Positions 19,301 through 28,084 of a stretch of DNA of 35,111 bases are shown here, piece by piece. The notes under the pieces were generated by a model. The model saw only the letters and a program-made list of their open reading frames with translations. It was not told where the DNA came from and did not search any database. Made by a program: the position numbers and the translations under genes. Every line of letters begins with the position of its first letter. Position 1 is the stretch's first letter. The stretch spans positions 1 through 35,111 of the forward strand of contig JAGGXD010000193.1 of assembly GCA_021163295.1 (NCBI GenBank). Direction: 5' to 3'. Source of the stretch: Bacteroidales bacterium. Its GTDB lineage: Bacteria > Bacteroidota > Bacteroidia > Bacteroidales > VadinHA17.

Positions 19301-20257
19301 TGCCGGGTCGCCCGGTACTCCCTGTATACCCTGAACCCCCTGTTCTCCCTGCGAACCTTGCGCTCCCTGCGGACCCTGCGCTCCTTGTGGACCTTCAGGT
19401 CCTTCCGGTCCTTCAGGCGCTTCAAATTCCACCCAGTTATCTGTATCCTGGTAAGGTTGAGTTGATGAAGTATATGGAGGTGTTCCCTGGAAAATCCACA
19501 TGGAATTTATCAACGGATCAGCTGTTGATCTGTCAAACACATAATCACCTTCATAATAGGTTGAATCAGCATTCCACGCGCCCTGGTTATTTAATCCTGT
19601 ACCTGCCGGACCCTGGGGTCCTGTCGAACCAATTGGTCCCTGAATTCCTTCTGGTCCCTGCGAACCCTGAATACCCTGAGTCCCTTGCGTCCCCTGTATT
19701 CCCTGGGATCCCTGGTCTCCCTGTAGTCCTTGTTCACCGGCAATACCCTGGTCTCCCTGAGCACCTGCTAACCCTTGTTCTCCCTGAGCACCTACAGGTC
19801 CTTCGTTTCCTTCTTCAGCAAACAAAGCATACGGCACTGATAGTAATTCTGCTGATCCCATATCAACATATCCGCCTCCGTCATCAACCTGCACCTTCAT
19901 ATAATATGAACCGGTTGCCCAGTCAATTTCTGAAAAGGTTGTCGCTGTACCATCACTGTTTGTAGCGTTTGTATCACCGATCTTAAGGGAAAACAGACCC
20001 AGATCGTTAGTTGTTACCGAATGTATCTCTTCCCATATAAGGGTTCCTGTTTCGCTACCTTGTAGAAGACCGATCCTTACATCAAGAGCAGTATTAGCCA
20101 GAATGGCATTATCACCATCACGGGCTACTGCCTGGTAGTTGAAGCCTTGCGGAGCCTGGGAGAATAAGTGAAAAGTGAAAAGTGAAAAGTAAAAAGTTAA
20201 GAGGAGATTTTTCCACCTTAGTGTCAATCTAATTAAAGTAAAGATTTTTGTTTTCAT
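16355..20257 (-). CDS. Modular secreted fibre protein with S74 chaperone domain
   Basis: 1300 residues. Signal peptide (MKTKIFTLIRLTLRWKNLLL... HLFSQ), then the N-terminal domain and about 23 Gly-X-Y triplets rich in Gln, Glu and Asp (GEQ, GDQ, GIQ, GTQ). One Trp-rich inserted domain ([17 protein letters not shown]) and 12 more triplets follow. NEIQDL...IDLSTYLDNTDYW leads to a GIGTTSP segment and five [12 protein letters not shown] modules, the last in the variant GFSPGKSG. About 25 copies of the 17-residue repeat (residues 641-1064) precede a FYLEN...ALIWG cap. A spacer of about 100 residues precedes the Peptidase_S74-type domain: S1189 and K1194 in SDGRVK, GLIAQEVYNVIPE, and a coiled coil ([17 protein letters not shown]). 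The ATG at 20257 is 18 nt from an ACCGGT palindrome. Confidence 0.9.
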   Translation of the reverse strand: MKTKIFTLIRLTLRWKNLLLTFYFSLFTFHLFSQAPQGFNYQAVARDGDNAILANTALDVRIGLLQGSETGTLIWEEIHSVTTNDLGLFSLKIGDTNATNSDGTATTFSEIDWATGSYYMKVQVDDGGGYVDMGSAELLSVPYALFAEEGNEGPVGAQGEQGLAGAQGDQGIAGEQGLQGDQGSQGIQGTQGTQGIQGSQGPEGIQGPIGSTGPQGPAGTGLNNQGAWNADSTYYEGDYVFDRSTADPLINSMWIFQGTPPYTSSTQPYQDTDNWVEFEAPEGPEGPEGPQGAQGPQGAQGSQGEQGVQGIQGVPGDPATDDQTLSIAGHDLTISGGNMITLPDSIIDDDADPVNEIQDLQLSGHDLSITNKTSPTVIDLSTYLDNTDYWTKNEDTIYVTGTNVGIGTTSPAGRLQVKGATSDDEEPLFEVKNKDGQTVFAVYNNGVRVYVDDSGAKGLKGGFAVGGFGASKGEGDYMMISPDSVRFYIDTATTKGLKGGFAVGGFSSSKGDPTTEYLRITDDSVRIYLNNSESKGLKGGFAVGGFNSSKGIGNEYFRVSQDSVRVYIDTTNTKGLKGGFAVGGFNSSKGPVREFLRVTDDSTRIYVSTGGSKGLKGGFAVGGFSPGKSGPATGFMHMTKDNYFIGHKSGQKTTGGLYNSFMGYESGFSNTLGSNNSFIGYRTGYSNTDGDNNTFLGDSSGFGNTAGSGNLFVGKNSGIYNTAGNFNSFIGYQSGYSNSNGVNNSFLGSFAGFSNTSGSYNTFVGDSVGYNNTIGIENSFYGDKAGLNNTEGSNNVFIGNLTGYLNSYGDSCIFIGNRSGYNNRGNSNVFIGNRAGYSNTTGYMNVFMGYLAGYSNLIAYDNVFIGYKAGYNNNGQQNVFLGSMAGYSNESGFYNVFLGSKAGYANSTGQFNVFLGASAGRANTEGSSNVFLGQNTGSSNLTGSGNVFLGTGSGFSNTSGISNVFLGSATGNSNLTGRNNVFIGNQAGYDNQYSHNNIFLGAYAGGKTTGGGRNIFIGYQTGWENTTGGYNVYLGNMAGVNCETGSHNVFFGDSAGYYETNSDRFYLENSSKDSTGALIWGDFNNDLLRFNANVGVGVRPQHKLDLGDDQGRKLAVYQNSGGTSFYGFGMASGTLQIFAGAGTTSNPKIVIRNNGTTGINNLNPFFGLELPSSTSVLGYGRAYAWITYSDGRVKTNQQNLDYGIKEIMKLQPKSYDFHCSDFVNGELDINDESDQTIGLIAQEVYNVIPEAANKPDDENSNLWSLDYNKLIPVLINAMKEQQQEIDQLKEMVNKLIKDME
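20167..20201 (-). repeat. Heptamer tandem repeat encoding a signal-peptide core (5 units)
   Basis: Plus-strand units: AGTGAAA three times, AGTAAAA, AGTTAAG. On the minus strand they encode LLTFYFSLFTFHL. The G variant of the unit is particular to this gene, so the array has been homogenised locally. Confidence 0.85.
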
Positions 20258-20275
20258 GGCTATATTGATTTTGTT

Positions 20276-20290
20276 ATCGGTCTGACCGGT
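20276..20290. promoter_or_regulatory. Palindrome ATCGGTC-T-GACCGGT, 18 nt before a fibre start
   Basis: A 7-bp inverted repeat around one base with one mismatched outer pair, in the 65-nt gap between two fibre genes. Its near edge is exactly 18 nt from the ATG at 20257, the same spacing as at 24709 and 28012. It could be a DNA operator or a leader hairpin. No T-run follows in the direction of transcription. Confidence 0.6.
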
Positions 20291-20322
20291 TTTTATATGA
20301 TATGTATTTTTTGATAATTGTT

Positions 20323-23300
20323 CTACGGTTCAGGCTCTACTACCTTAAGCAGCCTGTTCACCATTTCTTTAAGTTGATCAATTTCGGATTGCTGTGACTC
20401 GATCCTGTTATGCTGGTCATTTATCATTTTTTGTTGTTCCATATTTTCCAGAATAAGTTCCTGGACAGCCCTAATTGTAACGACCTGTGCAGGGTATGTA
20501 TCTATCTGCAATATTTCATCTGGATCTCCTTCAAGGTATTCTCCACTGCCCTGTACAGCTTCAGGAAAAACCTGTTTAAACTCCTGGGCAATGAAGTTAT
20601 AATATGTCTTATCCTCTATTCCGGGATGTTTCTCTTTCCAACTCTCATTATATCTAAAAATAACAGGACGTAATTCCAGGACTTTGTCTAATGAGTTTTC
20701 TATATCACAGATGTCTGTTTTGATTCGAATATCTGAATTAGCCAGCCAATCACCGGCTGTTTCTTTTGAGGCTGTGCCTTCTACTTCGAGATCATTTGTC
20801 ACCGGAGTTCTACCTATACCAACTTCAGCATTTAATCTTAAAAGATTTAAACTAAAATCACCCCATATAAGAGTGCTTGCAGAATCGGCATTTGAATTTT
20901 CAATGTAAAGTTTCTCTGAACCTTTCTCATTAAGTCCTGCGGTGAAACCAAGAAAAACATTTTTTGTGCCCGTCTGATTAGTATTTCCTGCTGATCTTCC
21001 AACAAAAACATTATAACTTCCCGTTGTATTTGAATATCCTGCATTTACACCCAGAAAAACATTATAACTTCCTGTTGTATTAAGCATCCCTGTTCGATTG
21101 CCTAAGAAAGCGTTGTTAGACCCCGTTGTTGAATATCCTGCATAACTGCCAAGCATAGTATTATTGTCAGAAGTTGTATTTGAATATCCTGCCTTGAAGC
21201 CAATAAATACATTGTAATCACCTGTTATATTAAGACGTCCGGCATATTTCCCCAAAAAAATATTATCCCATCCTTCTGTATTCTTTTCACCTGCTCTATC
21301 GCCAAGAAAAACGTTATCAAATCCCGTAGTATTTGCACCTCCTGCCAGAGCACCTATAAGAACGTTTGAATTTCCTGTGGTATTTGACTGGCCTGCCCTG
21401 ACACCTAATAAAACGTTATGAAAACCTGTTGTATTTAATTTTCCTGCTTCCATTCCAATGAAAACATTAGAATAACCTGTTGTATTTTTATATCCTGCCT
21501 GATAGCCCAAAAACACATTCCAGGGAGCTGTTGTATTTGAATAACCAGCATTATAACCAAGAAAAACATTTTGATAGCCTTTTTTATTACTATAGCCACA
21601 TTTATAACCTAAAAAAGTATTATATTTTCCTTGGTCACCTGCAACTCCACCAAAGGTGTTTTCATATCCACTCCGATATCCTAAAAACAAGTTATAACTT
21701 CCTGTAGTATTATAGTAACCAGACTGATAGCCAACAAAAGAATTATAGCTACCATTAATATTTGAATATCCCGATTGATAGCCTAAATAGGAATTATAAT
21801 TTCCATCTGTATTTTTATTACCTGCATCAATCCCGATGAATGAATTTCCTTCACCATCTATATTATTATAACCGGCTGATTCACCAATAAACGAATTATA
21901 ACTACCAAATGTATTTGAATACCCTGAATAACTACCAACAAAAGAGTTACTTACTCCTGTTTCGTTAGAAGACCCACTTTCATAACCGATAAATGAATTA
22001 TAATCTCCGGTTGTATTAGAGATACCACTGTTTTTGCCCACAAAAAGATTACCTGATCCCTCTGTATTACCAAATCCACTTGAATCACCTAAAAAAGTAT
22101 TGCTATTTCCTAATTCATTATTATAACCCGTTCTATAACCTATAAAAGAATTATTACTTCCCAAGGTGTTATTATATCCGCTCTCATAACCCATAAACGA
22201 ATTATATAAACCACCTGTAGTTTTCTGTCCGCTTTTATGACCAATAAAATAATTATCCTTAGTCATATACATAAATCCGGTAGCCGGGCCACTCTTGCCC
22301 GGACTGAATCCGCCTACTGCAAACCCGCCTTTCAAACCTTTCGAGCCGTCAGTACGTACATAAATACGTGTACTGTCATCTGTAACCCTGAGAAATTCCC
22401 TGATTGGCCCTTTGCTTGATCCATATCCGCCAACAGCAAAACCACCTTTCAGTCCTTTTGCATCTGTTGTGTCAAGGTAAACCCGTACACTGTCCTGGGT
22501 AACCCTGAAATACTCATTCCCAATTCCCTTTGAAGAATTGAATCCCCCAACAGCAAAGCCACCTTTAAGTCCTTTGCTTTCCGAATTGTTCAGATAAATC
22601 CTTACACTGTCATCAGTTATCCGCAGGTATTCAGTGGTTGGGGCTCCCTTACTTGAACTAAAGCCCCCCACTGCAAATCCACCTTTAAGTCCTTTTGTGG
22701 TTGCCGTATCAATATAAAACCTGACACTATCCGGTGAGATCATCATATAGTCCCCATCACCTTTTGACGCTCCGAATCCTCCGACAGCAAATCCACCCTT
22801 CAGTCCCTTGGTTCCTGAATCATCAACATATACACGTACACCGTTATTATACACTGCAAAAACAGTCTGCTCGTCTTTGTTCTTTACCTCAAACAGTGGC
22901 TCTTCATCATCTGTTGTTTCTCCCTTAACCTGTAACCTCACTCCGGGACTTGAAGTACCTATGCCCACATCGGTACCTGTAACATAAATTGTATCCCCAT
23001 TTTTCGTCCATAAATTTTCATTATCAAGATATGGAGAGAGGTCAATGGTGGTAGCTGATGCGTTCTCTGTTATAGTTAAATTATTACCTGCAAGTTGCAA
23101 ATCCTGAATTTCATTGGTTGAATCGGGATCTTCATCTTCGGGAAGTTTAACAAAACCACCTGAACTAAGATATATCGTATCATTTGAAATGCTTATTATC
23201 TGTATCTCGTTACCCGGATCGGCATCAGCATCATTTACATTGTCAGGTAATGTGATAGTATTCCTGTTAGAAATTGAAAGGTTATGGTCATCTATGGATA

Positions 23301-24690
23301 TATCCTGCAGCTCATTGGAAGGATCAGGATCTGCATCATCAACATTATCAGGCAGCGTAATTGTACTACCGTCAGTAATTGACAGGTCATGGCCAATTAT
23401 AGATATATCCTGTATCTCATTGATTGGATCGTGATCAGCATCATTTGCCGTATCAGGCAAATTCACTGAATTGCCACCTGTAATTGTCAGTTCATGGCCG
23501 ATAATTGTAAGCATCTGGTCATCAGATGCGGGATCACCTTCTGGTCCTTGTGGCCCTTCCGGTCCCTGCGGACCCTGAGTCCCTTGCGGACCCAGCGCAC
23601 CCTGTGCACCTTGAACCCCTTGTTCTCCCTGGGGACCTTGCGGACCCTCGGGTGCTTCAAAATCCACCCAGTTATCTGTATCCTGGTACGGTTGAGTTAA
23701 TGAATTATATGGTGGTGTCCCCTGGAAAATCCACATTGAATTAATCAATGGATCAGCGGTTGACCGATCAAAAACATAATCCCCTTCGTAATAGATTGAA
23801 TCACTATTCCATTCACCACGATTATTCAGTCCGGTCCCTGCATCACCTTTATCTCCTTTCGGTCCCAGCGGGCCCTGAATTCCCTGAATCCCCTGAATGC
23901 CTTGTTCCCCCTGAACACCTTGTGAACCCGGTACACCCTGTATTCCCTGCGTACCTGGATCACCCTGGAGGCCTTGTTCTCCTTGTGGACCTTGGTCGCC
24001 TTGTAGTCCCTGTTCTCCCTGTGAACCCTGAAGACCCTGAGGGCCAATCGGACCTTGCAAACCGGTTGTTCCTTGTTCTCCCTGGGCACCTACCGGACCT
24101 TGTTGACCTGTTGCTCCCTGTTCACCCTGGGATCCCTGGTCTCCCTGTAATCCCTGTTCACCGGCAATACCCTGATCTCCCTGAGCGCCTGCCGTGCCCT
24201 GCTCACCCTGTTCTCCCTGGGCACCTGCAGATCCTTCGTTTCCTTCTTCAGCAAACAAAGCGTACGGTACCGATAGCAGTTCCGCTGATCCCATATCAAC
24301 ATATCCGCTTCCATCATTCACCTCTACCTTCATGTAATATGATCCGGTTGCCCAGTTTATATCTGAAAAGGTTGCTGCAGTGCCGTCACTGTTTGTAGCA
24401 TTTGTATCACCGATTTTAAGTGTAAAGAGTCCCATGTCATTTGTTGTTACCGAATGGATCTCTTCCCAAATAAGGGTTCCTGTTTCACTGCCTTGCAAAA
24501 GACCTATCTTTACCTCGAGAGCAGTATTAGCCAGAATGGCATTATCACCATCACGGGCTACTGCCTGGTAGTTGAAGCCTTGGGGGGCCTGGGAGAATAA
24601 GTAAAAAGTAAAAAGTAAAAAGTAAAAAGTTAAGAGAAGATTTTTCCACTTTGATGATAACATAATAGAAATAAAGATTTTTGTTTTCAT
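20323..24690 (-). CDS. Largest fibre protein of the array: long collagen-like region, five GLKGG modules, S74 domain
   Basis: 1455 residues. Signal peptide; N-terminal domain; the longest collagen-like stretch in the window (about 44 Gly-X-Y triplets); one Trp-rich inserted domain ([17 protein letters not shown]); 13 more triplets; and four or five NEIQD repeats with alternating DADxDPxNE linkers. Five [12 protein letters not shown] modules and about 26 copies of the 17-residue repeat (residues 812-1259) follow, then the KLYIEN...LIWG cap. The Peptidase_S74-type domain has S1319 and K1324 in SDIRIK and [14 protein letters not shown]. It differs from the others by a longer insert ([17 protein letters not shown]) and ends in a long coiled coil. 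The 5' half shares near-identical DNA with the 16355-20257 gene. The ATG at 24690 follows the ACCGGTC palindrome by 18 nt. It is probably trimeric, from the S74 and coiled-coil content. Confidence 0.9.
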   Translation of the reverse strand: MKTKIFISIMLSSKWKNLLLTFYFLLFTFYLFSQAPQGFNYQAVARDGDNAILANTALEVKIGLLQGSETGTLIWEEIHSVTTNDMGLFTLKIGDTNATNSDGTAATFSDINWATGSYYMKVEVNDGSGYVDMGSAELLSVPYALFAEEGNEGSAGAQGEQGEQGTAGAQGDQGIAGEQGLQGDQGSQGEQGATGQQGPVGAQGEQGTTGLQGPIGPQGLQGSQGEQGLQGDQGPQGEQGLQGDPGTQGIQGVPGSQGVQGEQGIQGIQGIQGPLGPKGDKGDAGTGLNNRGEWNSDSIYYEGDYVFDRSTADPLINSMWIFQGTPPYNSLTQPYQDTDNWVDFEAPEGPQGPQGEQGVQGAQGALGPQGTQGPQGPEGPQGPEGDPASDDQMLTIIGHELTITGGNSVNLPDTANDADHDPINEIQDISIIGHDLSITDGSTITLPDNVDDADPDPSNELQDISIDDHNLSISNRNTITLPDNVNDADADPGNEIQIISISNDTIYLSSGGFVKLPEDEDPDSTNEIQDLQLAGNNLTITENASATTIDLSPYLDNENLWTKNGDTIYVTGTDVGIGTSSPGVRLQVKGETTDDEEPLFEVKNKDEQTVFAVYNNGVRVYVDDSGTKGLKGGFAVGGFGASKGDGDYMMISPDSVRFYIDTATTKGLKGGFAVGGFSSSKGAPTTEYLRITDDSVRIYLNNSESKGLKGGFAVGGFNSSKGIGNEYFRVTQDSVRVYLDTTDAKGLKGGFAVGGYGSSKGPIREFLRVTDDSTRIYVRTDGSKGLKGGFAVGGFSPGKSGPATGFMYMTKDNYFIGHKSGQKTTGGLYNSFMGYESGYNNTLGSNNSFIGYRTGYNNELGNSNTFLGDSSGFGNTEGSGNLFVGKNSGISNTTGDYNSFIGYESGSSNETGVSNSFVGSYSGYSNTFGSYNSFIGESAGYNNIDGEGNSFIGIDAGNKNTDGNYNSYLGYQSGYSNINGSYNSFVGYQSGYYNTTGSYNLFLGYRSGYENTFGGVAGDQGKYNTFLGYKCGYSNKKGYQNVFLGYNAGYSNTTAPWNVFLGYQAGYKNTTGYSNVFIGMEAGKLNTTGFHNVLLGVRAGQSNTTGNSNVLIGALAGGANTTGFDNVFLGDRAGEKNTEGWDNIFLGKYAGRLNITGDYNVFIGFKAGYSNTTSDNNTMLGSYAGYSTTGSNNAFLGNRTGMLNTTGSYNVFLGVNAGYSNTTGSYNVFVGRSAGNTNQTGTKNVFLGFTAGLNEKGSEKLYIENSNADSASTLIWGDFSLNLLRLNAEVGIGRTPVTNDLEVEGTASKETAGDWLANSDIRIKTDICDIENSLDKVLELRPVIFRYNESWKEKHPGIEDKTYYNFIAQEFKQVFPEAVQGSGEYLEGDPDEILQIDTYPAQVVTIRAVQELILENMEQQKMINDQHNRIESQQSEIDQLKEMVNRLLKVVEPEP
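24600..24634 (-). repeat. Heptamer tandem repeat encoding a signal-peptide core (4 perfect units plus 1)
   Basis: AGTAAAA is repeated four times without change, then AGTTAAG. It is the purest array of the set. On the minus strand it encodes [13 protein letters not shown]. Perfect repeats are the ones most prone to slippage. Confidence 0.9.
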
Positions 24691-24708
24691 GGCTTTATAG
24701 TTTTTGTT

Positions 24709-24723
24709 ACCGGTCTGACCGGT
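24709..24723. promoter_or_regulatory. Palindrome ACCGGTC-T-GACCGGT, 18 nt before a fibre start
   Basis: A perfect 7-bp inverted repeat around one base. It occupies the middle of the 51-nt gap between fibre genes 24742-27993 and 20323-24690, with 18 nt to the ATG at 24690. The bases between palindrome and ATG are nearly the same as at 28012. Confidence 0.65.
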
Positions 24724-24741
24724 TTGTGATTCTTTATGCTT

Positions 24742-27700
24742 TTACCAGCAAGCCTGCCAGGTATTCCCATCATATACATATAATATATGAACATCTGAAT
24801 CCATATACATCATTCCTTCAACCGGACTGGCCGGCGGATCTGTTCTGGGTTTAAGAACAAGTGCATCCCTGATATGGGCCGTGGCATTTAGCATAAGTAT
24901 ATCGTTATTAAACTCTCCGTATATAAGTGCATTTGCGCTATCTGCCTGGCTGTTTTCAATGTAGAGACGATATGATGCGGTTTCATACTGACCCGCATGG
25001 TATCCGATAAATACACTTGAATCCCCAGCTGTGTTATCAAACCCGGTCCAATTTCCCAGGAAGACATTACCACTTCCTGTTTCGTTGTAAAAACCTGAAT
25101 TCTCTCCCAGGAAAACATTTCTATTACCCTCTGTATTTGAAGGACCTGCAGCTCTTCCGAGGAAAGCATTTCTGTTACCGGTGGTATTAGCCTCTCCTGC
25201 CCATGTTCCCACGAAAACATTTCTGAGACCAGAGTCATTGTAGTTTCCTGCCTCATGGCCAATGAAAGTATTTTGATTACCTGAAGTATTAAAAAACCCG
25301 GCAGAATCACCAAGGAACAGATTAAAATTATCTGCACCGGAGAAATTCAAATTTCCAGCGATTGTCACATCTGCATTAAAGCGAAGAAAATTATTGTCAA
25401 ACTCTCCATATATAAGAGCCCAGGAACTGTCTGCCCCTGTATTTTCAATGTAAAGTTTATTTGATCCCAGTTCATTATAACCTGCTTCCCTGCCTAAGAA
25501 CACATTGTTATTTCCAGTTGCATTATTCCCTGCATTAGATCCTATGTAAACATTTGAGGATCCTGTTTGATTTGTGGCCCCGGTTCCGGCTCCAATGAAT
25601 ACATTCAAATAGCCGGTTGTATTTTCATTGCCGCTATATATTCCCAAAAATGCATTCTGATATCCCTCTGTATTACTGTATCCGGATACACCCCCGATCA
25701 TTGTATTACCATACCCTATAGTGTTATTATGTCCTGATGTGTTTCCAACAAAAATATTTTCAGAACCTCCGGTATTTGAGTAGCCGCTACTATTTCCAAT
25801 GAATATATTTAGATTTGCACTATCGCTTTTATTACCGGCCAACTTACCAATGTAAATATTTTGAGAACCTGTTTTGTTGTATGCCCCTGAATATGAGCCG
25901 ATAAAAACATTTTCTGATCCAGTAGTGTTAAAATAACCGGCCCAGTTTCCCATTAAAATATTAAAACTGCCTTCATTATTTCTCCCGGTTGTGACTCCCA
26001 TAAGAATATTATTATTCCCTATTGTACTTGCATTGCCAGCATAGTCTCCAATAAATATATTTCTTTCTCCATTAGTAATGTTTTCGCCTGCACCATCACC
26101 GATAAAAACATTTGAGTTACCTGTGGTATTTGCTTTGCCTGTATTACTTCCAACATATACATTCCAACGTCCGGATGTATTTGAATATCCTGCAGAATCG
26201 CCCATAAATATATTTCTTTCTCCATCGATATTATTGTACCCTGCATAATTCCCCATAAATATATTCCACTTTCCACCATCATTAGAAAACCCACTTTCCT
26301 GTCCGATAAAAACATTATGAAATCCATTGATATTTGATTTACCGGCATTATTTCCCATAAAAATATTATTGAATCCGTCCGTATTTTGATACCCTGTAGA
26401 ATCACCAATCATAATGTTATTATATCCGAAAGTATTTGAAAAACCTGTATTATAACCCATAAATATGTTTCTACTTCCTCCCTGATTATGATAACCTGCT
26501 GAATGTCCTAAAAACAAATTATAGTTACCATACAAATTTTCATAACCGGCACTATTGCCTAAAAACACATTATTATCACCCTTTGAATTATAACCTGCTT
26601 CTTTACCAAGATAAATACTTGAGTGCACTGAATCAGCAAAGCGTCCGGAATAAGTTCCCATAAAGATATTATCTGATCCATCTACTGTCCTTTGTCCTGC
26701 ATAAGCTCCTAAATAAACATTATTATTCCCCACTAAATTAAAACCACCTGCCCAGTTTCCCATAAAAATATTAAACTGGCCTTCAGTATTAGAAAGACCT
26801 GATGCAACACCCAAAAAGATATTACGGTGTCCGGTTGTATTTTCATGGCCTGCCCAGTCTCCTAAAGCTAGGTTCTGATATCCGGTTAAATTCTTCTGTC
26901 CGGTATTGTTTCCAACAAAGACATTAAATCTGCCGGAAGTATTTTCATAACCTGAAGAATCTCCAATAAAAATATTACTAAACCCATCCTCGTTGGAATA
27001 TCCTGAACCATATCCGAAAAAGAGGTTTTGGTCACCGGTCGTATTATTGTATCCGGCATTGTAACCAAAAAACGAATTATATAACCCTGTTGTATTTGAA
27101 AGTCCTGCACTATGCCCGATAAAATAGTTCTCAGGTGTTAATTGCATAAAATTAGATGTGCCTGATTTAGAAGGGTTAAATCCCCCAACAGCAAATCCTC
27201 CTTTCATACCTTTTTCTGGTTCTTCAGAAATATAAATCCTCACACTATCATCTGTCACTCGTAAGAATTCCTGGTTTGCCCCTTTGCTGGAGCTAAATCC
27301 ACCAACAGCAAAACCACCTTTCAGACCCTTTGTGGTTGCCGTATCAATATAAAACCTGACACTATCCGGCGAGATCATCATATAGTCTCCTTCTCCTTTT
27401 GACGAGCTGAATCCTCCAACAGCAAAACCACCCTTCAGTCCCTTGGCGCCTGAATCATCAACATATACACGTACACCTTCATTATATACTGCAAAAACAG
27501 TCTGACCGTCTTTGTTCTTCACTTCAAACAAAGCAGAATCGGCGGGCTGATCAGAAGGACCAAGGATAATTAAATTCTTCAGATCAGACACCGACTTGGC
27601 ACTCAGTGCATATGGCACTGAAAGGAGCTGTGATGTTCCCATATCCACATAACCGCTCCCGGCATCTACCTGTACATTAAGAAAATGTGTTGCAGAATTC

Positions 27701-27993
27701 CATGCAATAGCTGAAAATTCCAGGGCATCACCATCGGTTCTGGTTTCAGTCCCGATCTGGATAGTAAACAAACCAAAACTATTAGTAGTAACATCATGTA
27801 TCTCTTCCCACTGCAATGTGCCTGCCGCGCTCTCTGACAGTATCCCTATCTTTACATACAATGCCTGTGATTGTAGTATCTCTCCGGTATTATCACGGGC
27901 AACCGCCTGATAATTGAAGCTTTCCGGCACCTGGGAGAATAAGTAAAAAGTAAATAGTAGAAAGTAAATAGTAAAGAAGATTCTTATTTTCAT
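24742..27993 (-). CDS. Fibre protein with two repeat blocks, no collagen region and a Trp-rich C-terminal cap
   Basis: 1083 residues. The heptamer-encoded signal peptide is followed by a divergent N-terminal domain ([17 protein letters not shown]), no collagen-like region, no Trp-rich inserted domain and no NEIQDL repeats. Three GLKGG/GMKGG modules lead to about 33 copies of the 17-residue repeat (residues 285-844). A cap with YIEN...ALIYGEF and a linker (VTIAGNLNFSG) follow, then a second block of about 7 repeats (890-1008) with its own YIEN...ALIYGEF cap. There is no S74 domain. The end is LVLKPRTDPPASPVEG... YVYDGNTWQACW, a Bacteroidota cap type also seen in rearranged form near the N-terminus of the 31919 fibre. 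It is first of the five tandem fibre genes, downstream of a small T9SS protein. How it trimerises, if it does, is unclear. Confidence 0.88.
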   Translation of the reverse strand: MKIRIFFTIYFLLFTFYLFSQVPESFNYQAVARDNTGEILQSQALYVKIGILSESAAGTLQWEEIHDVTTNSFGLFTIQIGTETRTDGDALEFSAIAWNSATHFLNVQVDAGSGYVDMGTSQLLSVPYALSAKSVSDLKNLIILGPSDQPADSALFEVKNKDGQTVFAVYNEGVRVYVDDSGAKGLKGGFAVGGFSSSKGEGDYMMISPDSVRFYIDTATTKGLKGGFAVGGFSSSKGANQEFLRVTDDSVRIYISEEPEKGMKGGFAVGGFNPSKSGTSNFMQLTPENYFIGHSAGLSNTTGLYNSFFGYNAGYNNTTGDQNLFFGYGSGYSNEDGFSNIFIGDSSGYENTSGRFNVFVGNNTGQKNLTGYQNLALGDWAGHENTTGHRNIFLGVASGLSNTEGQFNIFMGNWAGGFNLVGNNNVYLGAYAGQRTVDGSDNIFMGTYSGRFADSVHSSIYLGKEAGYNSKGDNNVFLGNSAGYENLYGNYNLFLGHSAGYHNQGGSRNIFMGYNTGFSNTFGYNNIMIGDSTGYQNTDGFNNIFMGNNAGKSNINGFHNVFIGQESGFSNDGGKWNIFMGNYAGYNNIDGERNIFMGDSAGYSNTSGRWNVYVGSNTGKANTTGNSNVFIGDGAGENITNGERNIFIGDYAGNASTIGNNNILMGVTTGRNNEGSFNILMGNWAGYFNTTGSENVFIGSYSGAYNKTGSQNIYIGKLAGNKSDSANLNIFIGNSSGYSNTGGSENIFVGNTSGHNNTIGYGNTMIGGVSGYSNTEGYQNAFLGIYSGNENTTGYLNVFIGAGTGATNQTGSSNVYIGSNAGNNATGNNNVFLGREAGYNELGSNKLYIENTGADSSWALIYGEFDNNFLRFNADVTIAGNLNFSGADNFNLFLGDSAGFFNTSGNQNTFIGHEAGNYNDSGLRNVFVGTWAGEANTTGNRNAFLGRAAGPSNTEGNRNVFLGENSGFYNETGSGNVFLGNWTGFDNTAGDSSVFIGYHAGQYETASYRLYIENSQADSANALIYGEFNNDILMLNATAHIRDALVLKPRTDPPASPVEGMMYMDSDVHILYVYDGNTWQACW
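27942..27976 (-). repeat. Heptamer tandem repeat encoding a signal-peptide core (5 units)
   Basis: Units AGTAAAA, AGTAAAT, AGTAGAA, AGTAAAT and AGTAAAG, encoding [12 protein letters not shown] on the minus strand. The ATG lies closer to the array than in the other genes, so the n-region is only MKIRIF. Confidence 0.85.
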
Positions 27994-28011
27994 GACTTTA
28001 TAGTTTTTGTT

Positions 28012-28026
28012 ACCGGTCAGACCGGT
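28012..28026. promoter_or_regulatory. Palindrome ACCGGTC-A-GACCGGT, 18 nt before a fibre start
   Basis: A perfect 7-bp inverted repeat, third of the set, lying between the small T9SS gene (stop 28085) and the fibre ATG at 27993. Only the central base differs from the copy at 24709. The surrounding leader (TAACAAAAACTATAAAG before the ATG on the minus strand) is shared. Confidence 0.65.
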
Positions 28027-28084
28027 TTATTTTCTAATTTGAAATCGAAAATTACCTGCGGACTCTGCCTTAGTCTTAGCCTTC

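Noticed and set aside
19300-24398. Plus-strand frames rich in Pro and Leu opposite the collagen-like regions (e.g. 19300-19965, 23748-24398)
   Set aside because: They are antisense shadows of Gly-X-Y coding DNA, which rarely contains stops on the other strand. Their composition has no protein-like pattern beyond that.
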